From contig JAAUYW010000142.1 in NCBI GenBank assembly GCA_014804915.1, positions 1 through 17,609 on the forward strand: a stretch of 17,609 nucleotides of DNA. Reading direction: 5' to 3'. The position numbers and the translations under genes are program-made. The stretch comes from Desulfovibrio sp. (GTDB lineage Bacteria; Desulfobacterota; Desulfovibrionia; Desulfovibrionales; Desulfovibrionaceae). Positions 7,964-15,005 of this stretch are shown here, in pieces. Below the pieces are notes generated by a model that was given only the letters and a program-made list of their open reading frames with translations, was not told where the DNA came from and made no database searches. The number at the start of each line of letters is the position of its first letter. Within the stretch, counting starts at the first letter, position 1.

Positions 7964-9076
7964 CAAGTAAGCGCCAGCGCGGCTGGCGGCGCGTTTACTG
8001 TCAGTGTTGGCGGCGAATGGAGCATTGAGACTCCCTGGCCGCAGGCCGCAGAGAGCGCCCTGGGCCGGCTTGCGGATTCCGGCGTCGGCGCGCTCATTCT
8101 GAAATCGGACAATCTTGGCAAATGGGATTCCAGCCTGCTTGTATTTCTGGTTCAGCTGGTTGACAGGGCAAGGAAGCTGAAAATGAAAGTTGAGCTGGAT
8201 TTGCCGGAAGGCATAGACAGGCTCATTCGCATGGCTTTTGCAGTGCCGCCGCGCAAGGGTGCGCAGCGCAATGCGGCTGATACGGGCTTTCTTGAAAAGG
8301 TCGGACAGGACACCCTTTCACTCTGGCCGCGCGTTGCAGATTTTCTGGGCTTTCTCGGTGATGTCAGCATTGGCATGGGCAGATTGCTTGTTGGCCGCTC
8401 AAAAATGCGCGTCAAGGATCTTTTTGTGGCAATGTACGAATGCGGAGTGCTTTCGCTGCCCATAATCTCGCTCACGAGCATGCTCTTTGGCCTTATTCTC
8501 GCCTTTGTCGGCGCGGTGCAGCTCACCCAGTTCGGCGCCCAGATTTATGTGGCCGGCCTTGTAGGCATTGGCATGCTGCGCGTGATGGGAGCGGTGATGG
8601 TCGGAGTGGTCATGTCTGGCCGCGTTGGCGCCGCGTATGCGGCGCTGATAGGCACAATGCAGGTAAATGAGGAGGTTGACGCGCTGGCGGTGCTGGGCAT
8701 TTCGCCAATTGATTTTCTGGTTGTGCCGCGCGTGCTGGCGCTGACGCTAATGGTGCCTATACTCACTGTGTACGCCGATTTCATGGGCGTGATTGGCGGC
8801 TATCTGGTTGGCACAACCATGCTGGGGCTGAATCCTCTGGAATACATTCACGCAACCGAGCAAATGGTGCCGTTTCGCCAGCTGCTGGTTGGACTGATTT
8901 ATGGCGTGGTCTTTGGCGTTGTAATCGCGCTGGCAGCCTGTTACGAAGGCATGCGCTGCGGCAGAAGCGCAATGGCGGTAGGGCAGACTACCACGCGCGC
9001 CGTGGTGTTCTCGCTTGTTGGCATAATCGTCATGACAGCCATTATTACGGTTATTTGCAATGTCATCGGCATCTGA
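7949..9076 (+). CDS. mlaE: Mla-type phospholipid ABC transporter permease with N-terminal STAS domain
   Basis: The 375-residue product has two parts. Residues about 14-100 form a STAS domain (the FTVSVGGEW strand, then WDSSLLVFLVQL at the position where MlaB has its conserved D-T/S). Residues about 125-375 are a MlaE/DUF140 permease, with VGAVQLTQFGAQIYVAGLVG and the coupling segment TMQVNEEVDALAVLGISP. MlaE is the inner-membrane core moving phospholipids between inner membrane and periplasm; the STAS part replaces the separate MlaB subunit. The frame extends to a TTG at 7901, but I prefer the ATG at 7949. It has no Shine-Dalgarno and coincides with the predicted +1 of the promoter, so the mRNA may be leaderless. 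mlaF starts inside its last 17 bases. Confidence 0.92.
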   Translation: MNPSPQVSASAAGGAFTVSVGGEWSIETPWPQAAESALGRLADSGVGALILKSDNLGKWDSSLLVFLVQLVDRARKLKMKVELDLPEGIDRLIRMAFAVPPRKGAQRNAADTGFLEKVGQDTLSLWPRVADFLGFLGDVSIGMGRLLVGRSKMRVKDLFVAMYECGVLSLPIISLTSMLFGLILAFVGAVQLTQFGAQIYVAGLVGIGMLRVMGAVMVGVVMSGRVGAAYAALIGTMQVNEEVDALAVLGISPIDFLVVPRVLALTLMVPILTVYADFMGVIGGYLVGTTMLGLNPLEYIHATEQMVPFRQLLVGLIYGVVFGVVIALAACYEGMRCGRSAMAVGQTTTRAVVFSLVGIIVMTAIITVICNVIGI

Positions 9077-9908
9077 CCTCAAGCTAAGCCCTGATAGCGA
9101 GATCACCGTAAGGAACCTTCAGGTTGGCTACGGCAGTTATGTGCTGATGCGCGATGTGAATTTTGACGTCAAAAAGGGCGATATCTTCTTTATTATGGGC
9201 GCGTCCGGCTGCGGCAAAAGCACGCTTTTGCATGTGCTGATGGGGCTTCTGCGGCCGCAGGCCGGAGCAGTGTTTTTTGGCGAGACCAATTTCTGGGGCG
9301 GCTCGCCGAAAGTGCGCAGGGAGTGCATGCGCCACGCTGGGGTGCTGTTCCAGAGCGGCGCGCTCTGGAGCTCCATGACTCTGGCCGAAAATGTCGGGCT
9401 GCCTCTTGAGCAGTACACGGATCTTTCCGAATCGGATATTTATGAGCTGGCCAGCCTGAAGCTTGCTCTTGTTGGCCTGGCAGGCTTTGAGCGCTATTAC
9501 CCGTCGGAAATCAGCGGCGGCATGAGCAAACGCGCCGGCCTTGCCCGGGCGCTTGCGCTGGATCCGCAGATCCTGTTCCTGGACGAGCCATCGGCCGGCC
9601 TTGATCCAATCAGTTCCAGCCTGCTTGACGAGCTTATCCAGGAATTGCGCGATTCCCTTGGGGCCACATTTGTAATTGTATCGCATGAGCTTGCGAGCAT
9701 TTTCAATATTGGCACAAACAGCATTTTTCTGGATGTCAATACCCGCACGGCGATCGCCCACGGCGATCCTTCCGAGCTGGTGAAAAATCCTGACACGCCA
9801 AAGGAGACGTTATTGTTCCTGACCAGGGGAGGGTGGCACAAGGACAAGAATTCGCCTACCGGCTTTCCGCAGCCCAGGGATGTGAAAAATGACAGCCAAA
9901 CTTTATAA
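9060..9908 (+). CDS. mlaF: Mla-type phospholipid ABC transporter ATP-binding subunit
   Basis: This is a complete ABC ATPase of 282 residues. Walker A is GASGCGKS at 47-54, the Q-loop has Gln98 (LFQSGALW, the form typical of MlaF-like ATPases), the signature ISGGMSKR is at 151-158, Walker B ILFLDEP has Asp175-Glu176, the D-loop is SAGLDP and the H-loop is His209. It hydrolyses ATP on the cytoplasmic face of the MlaE dimer. The C-terminal tail (about 245-282) is polar, as in MlaF proteins where this part contacts the partner ATPase or the STAS subunit. The start overlaps mlaE by 17 bases and the end overlaps mlaD by 20 bases, so translation is probably coupled across all three. Confidence 0.95.
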   Translation: MSSASDLKLSPDSEITVRNLQVGYGSYVLMRDVNFDVKKGDIFFIMGASGCGKSTLLHVLMGLLRPQAGAVFFGETNFWGGSPKVRRECMRHAGVLFQSGALWSSMTLAENVGLPLEQYTDLSESDIYELASLKLALVGLAGFERYYPSEISGGMSKRAGLARALALDPQILFLDEPSAGLDPISSSLLDELIQELRDSLGATFVIVSHELASIFNIGTNSIFLDVNTRTAIAHGDPSELVKNPDTPKETLLFLTRGGWHKDKNSPTGFPQPRDVKNDSQTL

Positions 9909-10854
9909 GACGGCGGTAGGCGCGTTTGTTGTCGCCGGAGTGATTCTCTTTGTCGCGGCGATCGTATTTCTCGGCGGCGGCAAGATGTTCAGCGAATCGC
10001 TCAGATACGTGCTTTATTTCGATGGCTCGGTCAGCGGCCTGGCAATCGGCGCGCCTGTGGTGTTTCGCGGGGTGCCAATGGGCAGCGTCACCCAGATCAG
10101 CCTGGTTGCCAACTCGCGTGATTCAAATATCACGATTCCGGTTACAATCAGGATAGACAACCAGAGTTTCATCCGCGCCAATGGCGAAGCCCTTTCGGAA
10201 GAGGGGCAGGCCGAGATCATCAAGCGGATGATTGAAAGGGGGCTCAGGGCAAGATTGCAGCTCGGCAGCCTGATTACCGGACAATATCGCGTGGAGCTGG
10301 ATTTCTTTCCCAATACGCCAATGAATTTCCGCTCTTCCGATCCAGAGAGCGAGATCCCCACGATTCCGTCGCCGATTGATACCCTGCAAAGGGCCATTAC
10401 GCGACTTCCCATTGACCAGATTGCCGATTCGCTTGTGGCCGTGCTGAACAACCTGACTGAAGCTGTCGGCGACGGGCAGCTCAAGGCCGCGCTTGGAGAA
10501 TTCACGGGCGCGTTTCACGCCGCGCGCGCTCTGCTTGAGGAAAGCCCGCTTGTGGGGTCCCTGCAGCGCAGCCTTGCGCGAATAGACGGCGCCACAGAGA
10601 ATGTAAACCGCGAATTGCCGGCGGCGCTGGCCGCTTTTGAGCGCGCGATGAACAGCCTTGCCAGGGCGGCGGATGGCTTGCGCGGCGCGGCAGGCTCCGC
10701 AGAGGCGGCGATTGGCCGGGATTCGCCGACAATGAATGATCTGCGCAGATTGCTGAAAGAGGCCACTGCGGCCGCGAGGGCAATCAGGAATTTCACTGAC
10801 ATGCTGGAGCGCAATCCCGAAGCCCTCTTGAAAGGCAGACAGGGGACAAGATGA
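9889..10854 (+). CDS. mlaD: MlaD family MCE-domain protein (substrate-binding subunit of the Mla transporter)
   Basis: The 321-residue product has one N-terminal membrane helix (about 9-29) followed by an MCE domain at roughly 38-130. That domain has the characteristic VFRGVPMGSVTQI and LGSLITGQYRVELDF segments. MCE rings sit on the periplasmic face of MlaE and form the lipid channel. Residues about 155-320 are Ala/Leu/Arg-rich and predicted helical, longer than in E. coli MlaD (183 residues) and closer to MCE proteins with a C-terminal helical extension. No signal cleavage site is seen, so the helix is an anchor. The stop TGA overlaps the ATG of the next gene (ATGA), consistent with one coupled operon. 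Confidence 0.92.
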   Translation: MTAKLYKTAVGAFVVAGVILFVAAIVFLGGGKMFSESLRYVLYFDGSVSGLAIGAPVVFRGVPMGSVTQISLVANSRDSNITIPVTIRIDNQSFIRANGEALSEEGQAEIIKRMIERGLRARLQLGSLITGQYRVELDFFPNTPMNFRSSDPESEIPTIPSPIDTLQRAITRLPIDQIADSLVAVLNNLTEAVGDGQLKAALGEFTGAFHAARALLEESPLVGSLQRSLARIDGATENVNRELPAALAAFERAMNSLARAADGLRGAAGSAEAAIGRDSPTMNDLRRLLKEATAAARAIRNFTDMLERNPEALLKGRQGTR

Positions 10855-11435
10855 TGAAACTGCCAATCTGTTTTTTGCTGGCGCTTTGCCTGTTCGGTTG
10901 CGGACGCAGTACGCCCACGCGATACTATATGCTGGAAAGCGGGGCGGGGCTGCCAGTGGCGGAGAGCCTGCCTGCCAAAAGTCTGCGCGTGGCGCAGGTG
11001 GAAATTCCCAGCTATCTGAATCGCAATAACATAGTCAGCCGCGTACAAAACGAGACGCAGCTTATTCTTGCGGAATTTCATCTTTGGGCCGAGCCGGTGA
11101 GCAATGGCGTGCGCCGCGTAGTGGAGGAAGTGCTGACCGGGCCAATGCTTGAAAATGGCATCAATGTGTTGCCCTTGGGAACAGAGGAAAAGGCCGACTA
11201 TGTGCTGCTCATTGATGTGCAGCGTCTTGATGGAAATTTTAATGAGAAGGCTGTCCTTGAAAGCCGCTGGACCTTGCTGGATAGCGCCGAAAAGCCGGCT
11301 GGACGCGGTTTCTATTCAGCCGGGGAAATGGTGCCAGGCGCGGATTATGATGTGCTGGTAGGCGCGGAAAGCCGGCTGGCGCGAAATTTTGGCAAGTATC
11401 TTGCCGGCAGGCTGCCGCCCTTGATGCGGCGCTAA
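10851..11435 (+). CDS. ABC-type transport auxiliary lipoprotein (PqiC/DUF330-like)
   Basis: The 194-residue product begins with a lipoprotein signal: Lys3, a hydrophobic core, and the lipobox Leu14-Phe-Gly-Cys17. After it comes TPTRYYML, the short N-terminal strand typical of PqiC/COG3218 proteins (RYYxL), then LRVAQVEIPSYLNRNNIV and a conserved LILAEFHLWAEPV stretch. PqiC-like lipoproteins sit at the outer membrane and partner MCE proteins in lipid transport. Position directly after mlaD, overlapping by four bases, supports this. AGGGGA at 10841-10846 serves the ATG at 10851 or the in-frame ATG at 10854. Residue 18 is Gly, not Asp, so outer-membrane sorting is expected under the E. coli +2 rule. 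No mlaC is seen. Confidence 0.88.
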   Translation: MMKLPICFLLALCLFGCGRSTPTRYYMLESGAGLPVAESLPAKSLRVAQVEIPSYLNRNNIVSRVQNETQLILAEFHLWAEPVSNGVRRVVEEVLTGPMLENGINVLPLGTEEKADYVLLIDVQRLDGNFNEKAVLESRWTLLDSAEKPAGRGFYSAGEMVPGADYDVLVGAESRLARNFGKYLAGRLPPLMRR

Positions 11436-11459
11436 AACCGACGTCCACAGGAGGCCAGA

Positions 11460-12758
11460 ATGCCAATCCTGCTTCTGCTAATTCTGCTGGCTCTGCCACA
11501 GCCTGTATTTTCCGGCGCTCAAGAGGCAGAGCTTGAAAAAATCGTTGTGCTTTCAAGGCATGGGGTTCGCGCGCCTACGCAGCCAGAGCGCGTGCTTTCC
11601 TTGTGGAGCGATAAAACATGGCCGGCATGGCCGGTTGAGGCTGGTGATCTGACCCCGCGCGGAGCCGAGCTGGTCAGGGCCATGTGGGGCGCGCTGAAGC
11701 CAGGCCTGATCGCGAAGGGCATTTTGCCTGCAGGCGTTTGCCCGCCACAAAATTCGGTTTATATCCGCGCAGATGTTGATGAAAGGACAAAGGCGACCGC
11801 CCGGGCGATCATCGAGGGCCTTGGCCAGGATTGCAAGCTTGGCTACGCGGTCATGCCAGGGAAGATTGATCCGCTTTTCCATCCCGTAAAGGCTGGTCTT
11901 TACAGATTTGACGCCATCCCCACAGCCGTGGATGTGCTCAAAATGGCTCGCGGGGGCCTCGAGGGCTTGCAGGATGAGCTTTCTGGCGCGCTGGAACTGA
12001 TTGGCGAAATCAGCGGTCCGCCTTCCGCCACCCTGTGCTCGCGTTTTGCCCTGATGCCAAAATGCGAGCTTTCCGATTTGCCCAATTCTGTTAGCGTTAC
12101 GGCGGATGGCGCTGGCGTGCGCATTATGGGCAGCCTGGGAATCGGTTCGAGTCTGGCGGAAATCTTTCTGCTTGAATACGCCCAGTGGCCCAATGAGGCG
12201 GCTGGCTGGGGCAGGGTCAATGCGCGGGTGCTGGGGCAGGTGATGCCTGTGCATTCGCGCGTATTCAATATAGTAAATCGCGCCGCGGTGGTAGCCTGGG
12301 CCAACGGGAGCGCGTTGCTCAATGAAATGAGCGCCGCATTGCTGGGCGAACATGCGGACAAGCGCGCCAATGAGGCGAAACTGGTAATTTTTGTCGGTCA
12401 TGACACCAACATTGCCAATGTAGGCGGTCTGCTGGATTTTGCGTGGCAGGCAAGCGGCTATCCTCCCAATGGCATTCCGCCTGCCAGCGCCCTTTTTCTG
12501 GAATTGTGGAAAATTGGCGGAGAGCGCCAGGTACGGGCGCGCTTTTATGCCCAGACTCCAGCCGTGCTCCATCAGGATTTCAAGGCTGATGCGGAGCCGG
12601 TGATTTCACATGCGGCAACGGAAACGATGGTGAAACACGGCGATGCTCCTGTTTCCATGTCCGTCTCGGCATTTCGCCAGCTTGTTGCGAAAAAAACGCA
12701 GGGCGCGCCCGAGGTAGTTGGCGAAGATCCGGGTTTTGTATATGGCAAGGCGAATTGA
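11460..12758 (+). CDS. Histidine acid phosphatase (AppA/Agp-like phytase or glucose-1-phosphatase family), periplasmic
   Basis: The 432-residue product carries both catalytic motifs of branch-2 histidine phosphatases: RHGVRAPT at 33-40, with His34 the phospho-accepting nucleophile, and HDTN at 314-317, with Asp315 the proton donor. A signal peptide is visible (hydrophobic residues 3-12, likely cleavage near Ser18-Gly19). Four cysteines remain in the mature part and could form two disulfides. Length matches the family (about 410-435). E. coli AppA acts on phytate and Agp on glucose-1-phosphate; the preference here cannot be read from sequence. The start has AGGAGG at 11449-11454, 5 bases before the ATG. 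It lies 24 bases after the lipoprotein gene, so it is probably part of the mla operon. It ends in YGKAN, like the AI-2E gene. Confidence 0.9.
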   Translation: MPILLLLILLALPQPVFSGAQEAELEKIVVLSRHGVRAPTQPERVLSLWSDKTWPAWPVEAGDLTPRGAELVRAMWGALKPGLIAKGILPAGVCPPQNSVYIRADVDERTKATARAIIEGLGQDCKLGYAVMPGKIDPLFHPVKAGLYRFDAIPTAVDVLKMARGGLEGLQDELSGALELIGEISGPPSATLCSRFALMPKCELSDLPNSVSVTADGAGVRIMGSLGIGSSLAEIFLLEYAQWPNEAAGWGRVNARVLGQVMPVHSRVFNIVNRAAVVAWANGSALLNEMSAALLGEHADKRANEAKLVIFVGHDTNIANVGGLLDFAWQASGYPPNGIPPASALFLELWKIGGERQVRARFYAQTPAVLHQDFKADAEPVISHAATETMVKHGDAPVSMSVSAFRQLVAKKTQGAPEVVGEDPGFVYGKAN

Positions 12759-12793
12759 CTTGAAAGGTTGAACACTATTCAGGGAGAAGAAAA

Positions 12794-13348
12794 ATGGCGA
12801 TCTGCCCCTCATGCCAAGGCAAGGTTGAAGAAGGCGCAAGCGCCTGCCCGAAGTGCGGCAAGGCGATTCCGGCCAGCGCTCTTGAAAATATTCCCACCCG
12901 GACAAGCGGCTGGCAGAAACTTGTAATTGTCGTCTCGGTGCTTTTGCTGATTGTGATCGCATTCACTTTTTATGGCGCAGAAAAGCGCGAAGACGCAGCG
13001 GCGCAGGTCATATTTAGCCAGCAGGTAGCAGGCATAGTTCAGACTGTCTCCAGCCAGTCTGGTCTTGGAGAGAGATTTGGAGTGCCCGGCTTTACGGTCA
13101 AGGCTACCCCCAAGGCTGCGGAAGTTGTTCTGGCTTTCCCGAGCGGGCCGCTAAATCAGGCGCAGGCTTCCATGTATGGCAACGCTGTCTGCGCATCCCT
13201 GGCGCAAGCGTATGTGCGCAAGGGTTATATGCCGCGGCAGCTGCGTGTTGTTGTGGCAGGAGAGCAGCCTGGCGGGCGGGCCGTGTATGGCCAGTCGGTT
13301 TATAATGGCAATATTGATGCGCTCGGCTGGGAGCCAGCCTCCAGATAG
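12794..13348 (+). CDS. Zinc-ribbon single-pass membrane protein of unknown function
   Basis: The 184-residue product starts with a zinc ribbon: Cys4-x2-Cys7 and Cys18-x2-Cys21 in the pattern CPSC...CPKCGK. A short linker and one membrane helix at about 43-60 follow. The next roughly 120 residues hold a mixed alpha/beta-looking domain with no family I recognise; it includes FTVKATPKAAEVVLAF and ends QSVYNGNIDALGW. By analogy with other proteins of this layout the ribbon would be cytoplasmic and the domain periplasmic; this is inference. AGGGAG at 12781-12786 precedes the ATG. It is the last gene of the plus-strand run, 35 bases after the phosphatase, and ends before a hairpin. A membrane sensor or scaffold role is possible but unsupported. 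Confidence 0.8.
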   Translation: MAICPSCQGKVEEGASACPKCGKAIPASALENIPTRTSGWQKLVIVVSVLLLIVIAFTFYGAEKREDAAAQVIFSQQVAGIVQTVSSQSGLGERFGVPGFTVKATPKAAEVVLAFPSGPLNQAQASMYGNAVCASLAQAYVRKGYMPRQLRVVVAGEQPGGRAVYGQSVYNGNIDALGWEPASR

Positions 13349-13369
13349 GACAGAGTACCAGAAAACAGA

Positions 13370-13406
13370 GCTGCCATGCTGGCGTTAATGGCGCCATTGT
13401 GGCAGC
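13370..13406. terminator. Candidate bidirectional terminator hairpin between convergent genes
   Basis: GCTGCCA (13370-13376) pairs with TGGCAGC (13400-13406). Inside, TGGCG pairs with CGCCA around a 7-base loop, giving a two-part stem. On the plus strand the stem is followed by TTATCC, on the minus strand by TCTGTTTTC, so neither side has a full U-tract. Its position between the convergent zinc-ribbon gene and ispDF supports the reading. Confidence 0.4.
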
Positions 13407-13435
13407 TTATCCTGAAAAAACGCTCCCTGTCTGGA

Positions 13436-14620
13436 TTATCCTCCGCGTATGCCATTCACCAGCGCAAAGGCCTTGATACCTTCCATAGCGCCAGTGAAGC
13501 CCATCCCCTCTTCGGTGGTCGCCTTGAAATTAACCCGCTCTTTCGGGAGCGCCAGCAGACGCGCCACATTGCGCCAGATCTCTCCGGAATATGGGGCCAG
13601 TTTCGGCTTTTGGGTTACCACAGTCAGATCTGCGTGACAAATGCGCAATCCGGCTGCCAGCGTCTTCTCAAGACACAGATTGAGCAGCAAAGCTGAAGAA
13701 ATTCCCGCATAGGCCGGATCTGAATCCGGAAAATGGCTGCCAATGTCTCCCAGGCATGCGCAGCCAAAAATGGCGTCAATCAGGCTGTGCAGCAGGACAT
13801 CCCCGTCTGAATGCGCCATGACTTCCAGCGAGCCAGGAATTGCCACGCCGCCGAGTTTCAGCGGCCGCCCCTTCCCGAAGCGATGCGCGTCGTATCCAAA
13901 TCCTGAACAGGGATAGGCGTCGCTTTCCCTCAAAAACTGGAGATCTTCCGGATTTGTAACCTTGTGATTTGTGTTTTCGCCAGCCACGATTTGCACCCTC
14001 AAGCCCGCGTCTTCAAAGAGCCTGCTGTCATCAGTCATATCCCTGATGCCTGGACGGGAGAGAAGCTCCCTCAAAACTGGCGCATAAAAACCCTGCGGCG
14101 TTTGCGCCGCTGCCAGCCGCTCCCGCGCCAGGCTTTTCGCGACTTTGGCGGTATCTGCCCGGGCTACCAGTTTTATCGTGTCTGTGACAGGAACAGCGGG
14201 CACTACGGCAGGCGTGGCGGGTGAGATTGTCTCCGCTATCCTGCGAATCAGCCCTGGTGTGACAAAACAGCGCGCCGCATCATGCACAAGCACAGCCTGG
14301 CAGGCAGCGGGCAGTGCCGCAATGCCATTGGCGCTGGAATCCTGGCGTCTAGCCCCCCCGGCAACCACCTTCCAGGCAATGCCCAGATTATCCCGACTGG
14401 CCAGGCTGGCAATGCGGCTGGCTTCCGCCTCGCATTCTTCCTGCCCAAAAACCAGGACAATACCATCAATGCAGGCGGAACGCGCGAAAGCAAGCGCTGA
14501 ATGCCAGTATAATGGTTTGCCTCGCCATTCAAGAAACTGTTTTGCCATTCCGCCAGTAACGCCCGCAAGCCGGCTGCCGCGCCCAGCTGCGAGAATCACT
14601 GCCCAGGCGGGCGTTAACAA
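13436..14620 (-). CDS. ispDF: Bifunctional IspD/IspF (MEP-cytidylyltransferase / MECDP synthase)
   Basis: One chain joins two enzymes of the non-mevalonate isoprenoid pathway. Numbering from the TTG at 14620 (394 residues), IspD covers about 1-225: AVILAAGRGSR for CTP binding, AKQFLEW, VHDAAR, TDTIK and TDDSRLFE. IspF follows from about 238: GYDAHRFG with metal ligands Asp244 and His246, then HSDGDVLLH with His278, and the TTEEGMGF segment near 368-375. All key IspF ligands keep the E. coli spacing. The frame continues upstream into rnpB (to a TTG at 14656), but IspD proteins normally start 5-10 residues before AVILAAG. That favours TTG 14620, whose codon falls on the last bases of the RNase P P1 stem; GTG 14599 is the alternative. 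No Shine-Dalgarno is evident. Confidence 0.92.
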   Translation of the reverse strand: MLTPAWAVILAAGRGSRLAGVTGGMAKQFLEWRGKPLYWHSALAFARSACIDGIVLVFGQEECEAEASRIASLASRDNLGIAWKVVAGGARRQDSSANGIAALPAACQAVLVHDAARCFVTPGLIRRIAETISPATPAVVPAVPVTDTIKLVARADTAKVAKSLARERLAAAQTPQGFYAPVLRELLSRPGIRDMTDDSRLFEDAGLRVQIVAGENTNHKVTNPEDLQFLRESDAYPCSGFGYDAHRFGKGRPLKLGGVAIPGSLEVMAHSDGDVLLHSLIDAIFGCACLGDIGSHFPDSDPAYAGISSALLLNLCLEKTLAAGLRICHADLTVVTQKPKLAPYSGEIWRNVARLLALPKERVNFKATTEEGMGFTGAMEGIKAFALVNGIRGG

Positions 14621-14621
14621 T

Positions 14622-14970
14622 GGAAGCCGGCCTGTAAGCCGGGTTCTGTTCTGCAAATGGCAGCGGCCATCATTCCTCCAGGAGCGCGGTTGCCCGCGCC
14701 CTCCAGCAACCTACCCGGAAGGCAATGGCCGGGCCAGCCACCTTCCCTATTTGGTCTTGCTCCAGGCGGGGCATGCCTGGCATGCGGCGTCGCCGCCGCA
14801 TCCGGTGGTCTCTTAAGCCACCCTTTCACCCTTGCCAGTTTTCTGGCGGTCTGCTCTCTGTTGCGCTTGCCAGGGATCGCTCCCTCTGGGCGTTACCCAG
14901 CGCCTTGCCCTGTGGAGCCCGGACTTTCCTCTCCGGAGCAATCTCCGCAGCGATGGCCCGGCCGGCTTCC
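14622..14970 (-). ncRNA. rnpB: RNase P RNA, bacterial type A
   Basis: The minus strand carries the conserved blocks of M1-type RNase P RNA in order: GAGGAAAGTCCGGGCTCC, GGTAACGCCCAG, CAACAGAGAGCAGACCGCC, AAGGGTGAAAGGGTG, ACCAAATAGGG and, at the 3' end, ACAGAACCCGGCTTAC. The ends pair as P1 (GGAAGCCGGCC with GGCCGGCTTCC), and the pairing continues outward to a perfect 15-base stem (14618-14632 with 14960-14974). Size is about 349 bases, normal for the class. It processes the 5' ends of pre-tRNAs together with RnpA. It lies between the C4 zinc-ribbon gene (stop ends at 14977) and ispDF on the same strand, with essentially no spacer on either side. The mature ends are my estimate to within a few bases. 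Confidence 0.97.
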
Positions 14971-14975
14971 ATTGA

Positions 14976-15005
14976 ATTATTGGCTCTCTTCCTCGCTGAT
15001 TTCAG
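14976..15005 (-). promoter_or_regulatory. Candidate rnpB promoter inside the 3' end of the zinc-ribbon gene
   Basis: On the minus strand CTGAAA (15005-15000), an 18-base spacer and AATAAT (14981-14976) match sigma70 at 4/6 and 5/6. The predicted +1 is 14969 or a base either side, right at the GGAAGCC that begins the RNA. The -10 includes the TAA stop codon of the upstream gene. Confidence 0.35.

Noticed and set aside
9084..9761. Minus-strand open frame opposite mlaF
   Set aside because: The plus strand encodes a complete ABC ATPase with every motif in place; the antisense translation is His/Gln-rich and unrecognisable.
11553..12572. Long minus-strand open frame (339 codons) opposite the acid phosphatase
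   Set aside because: It is the mirror of a high-GC coding frame; the plus-strand gene has both catalytic motifs, a signal peptide and a strong ribosome site, and the minus frame shows no recognisable domain.
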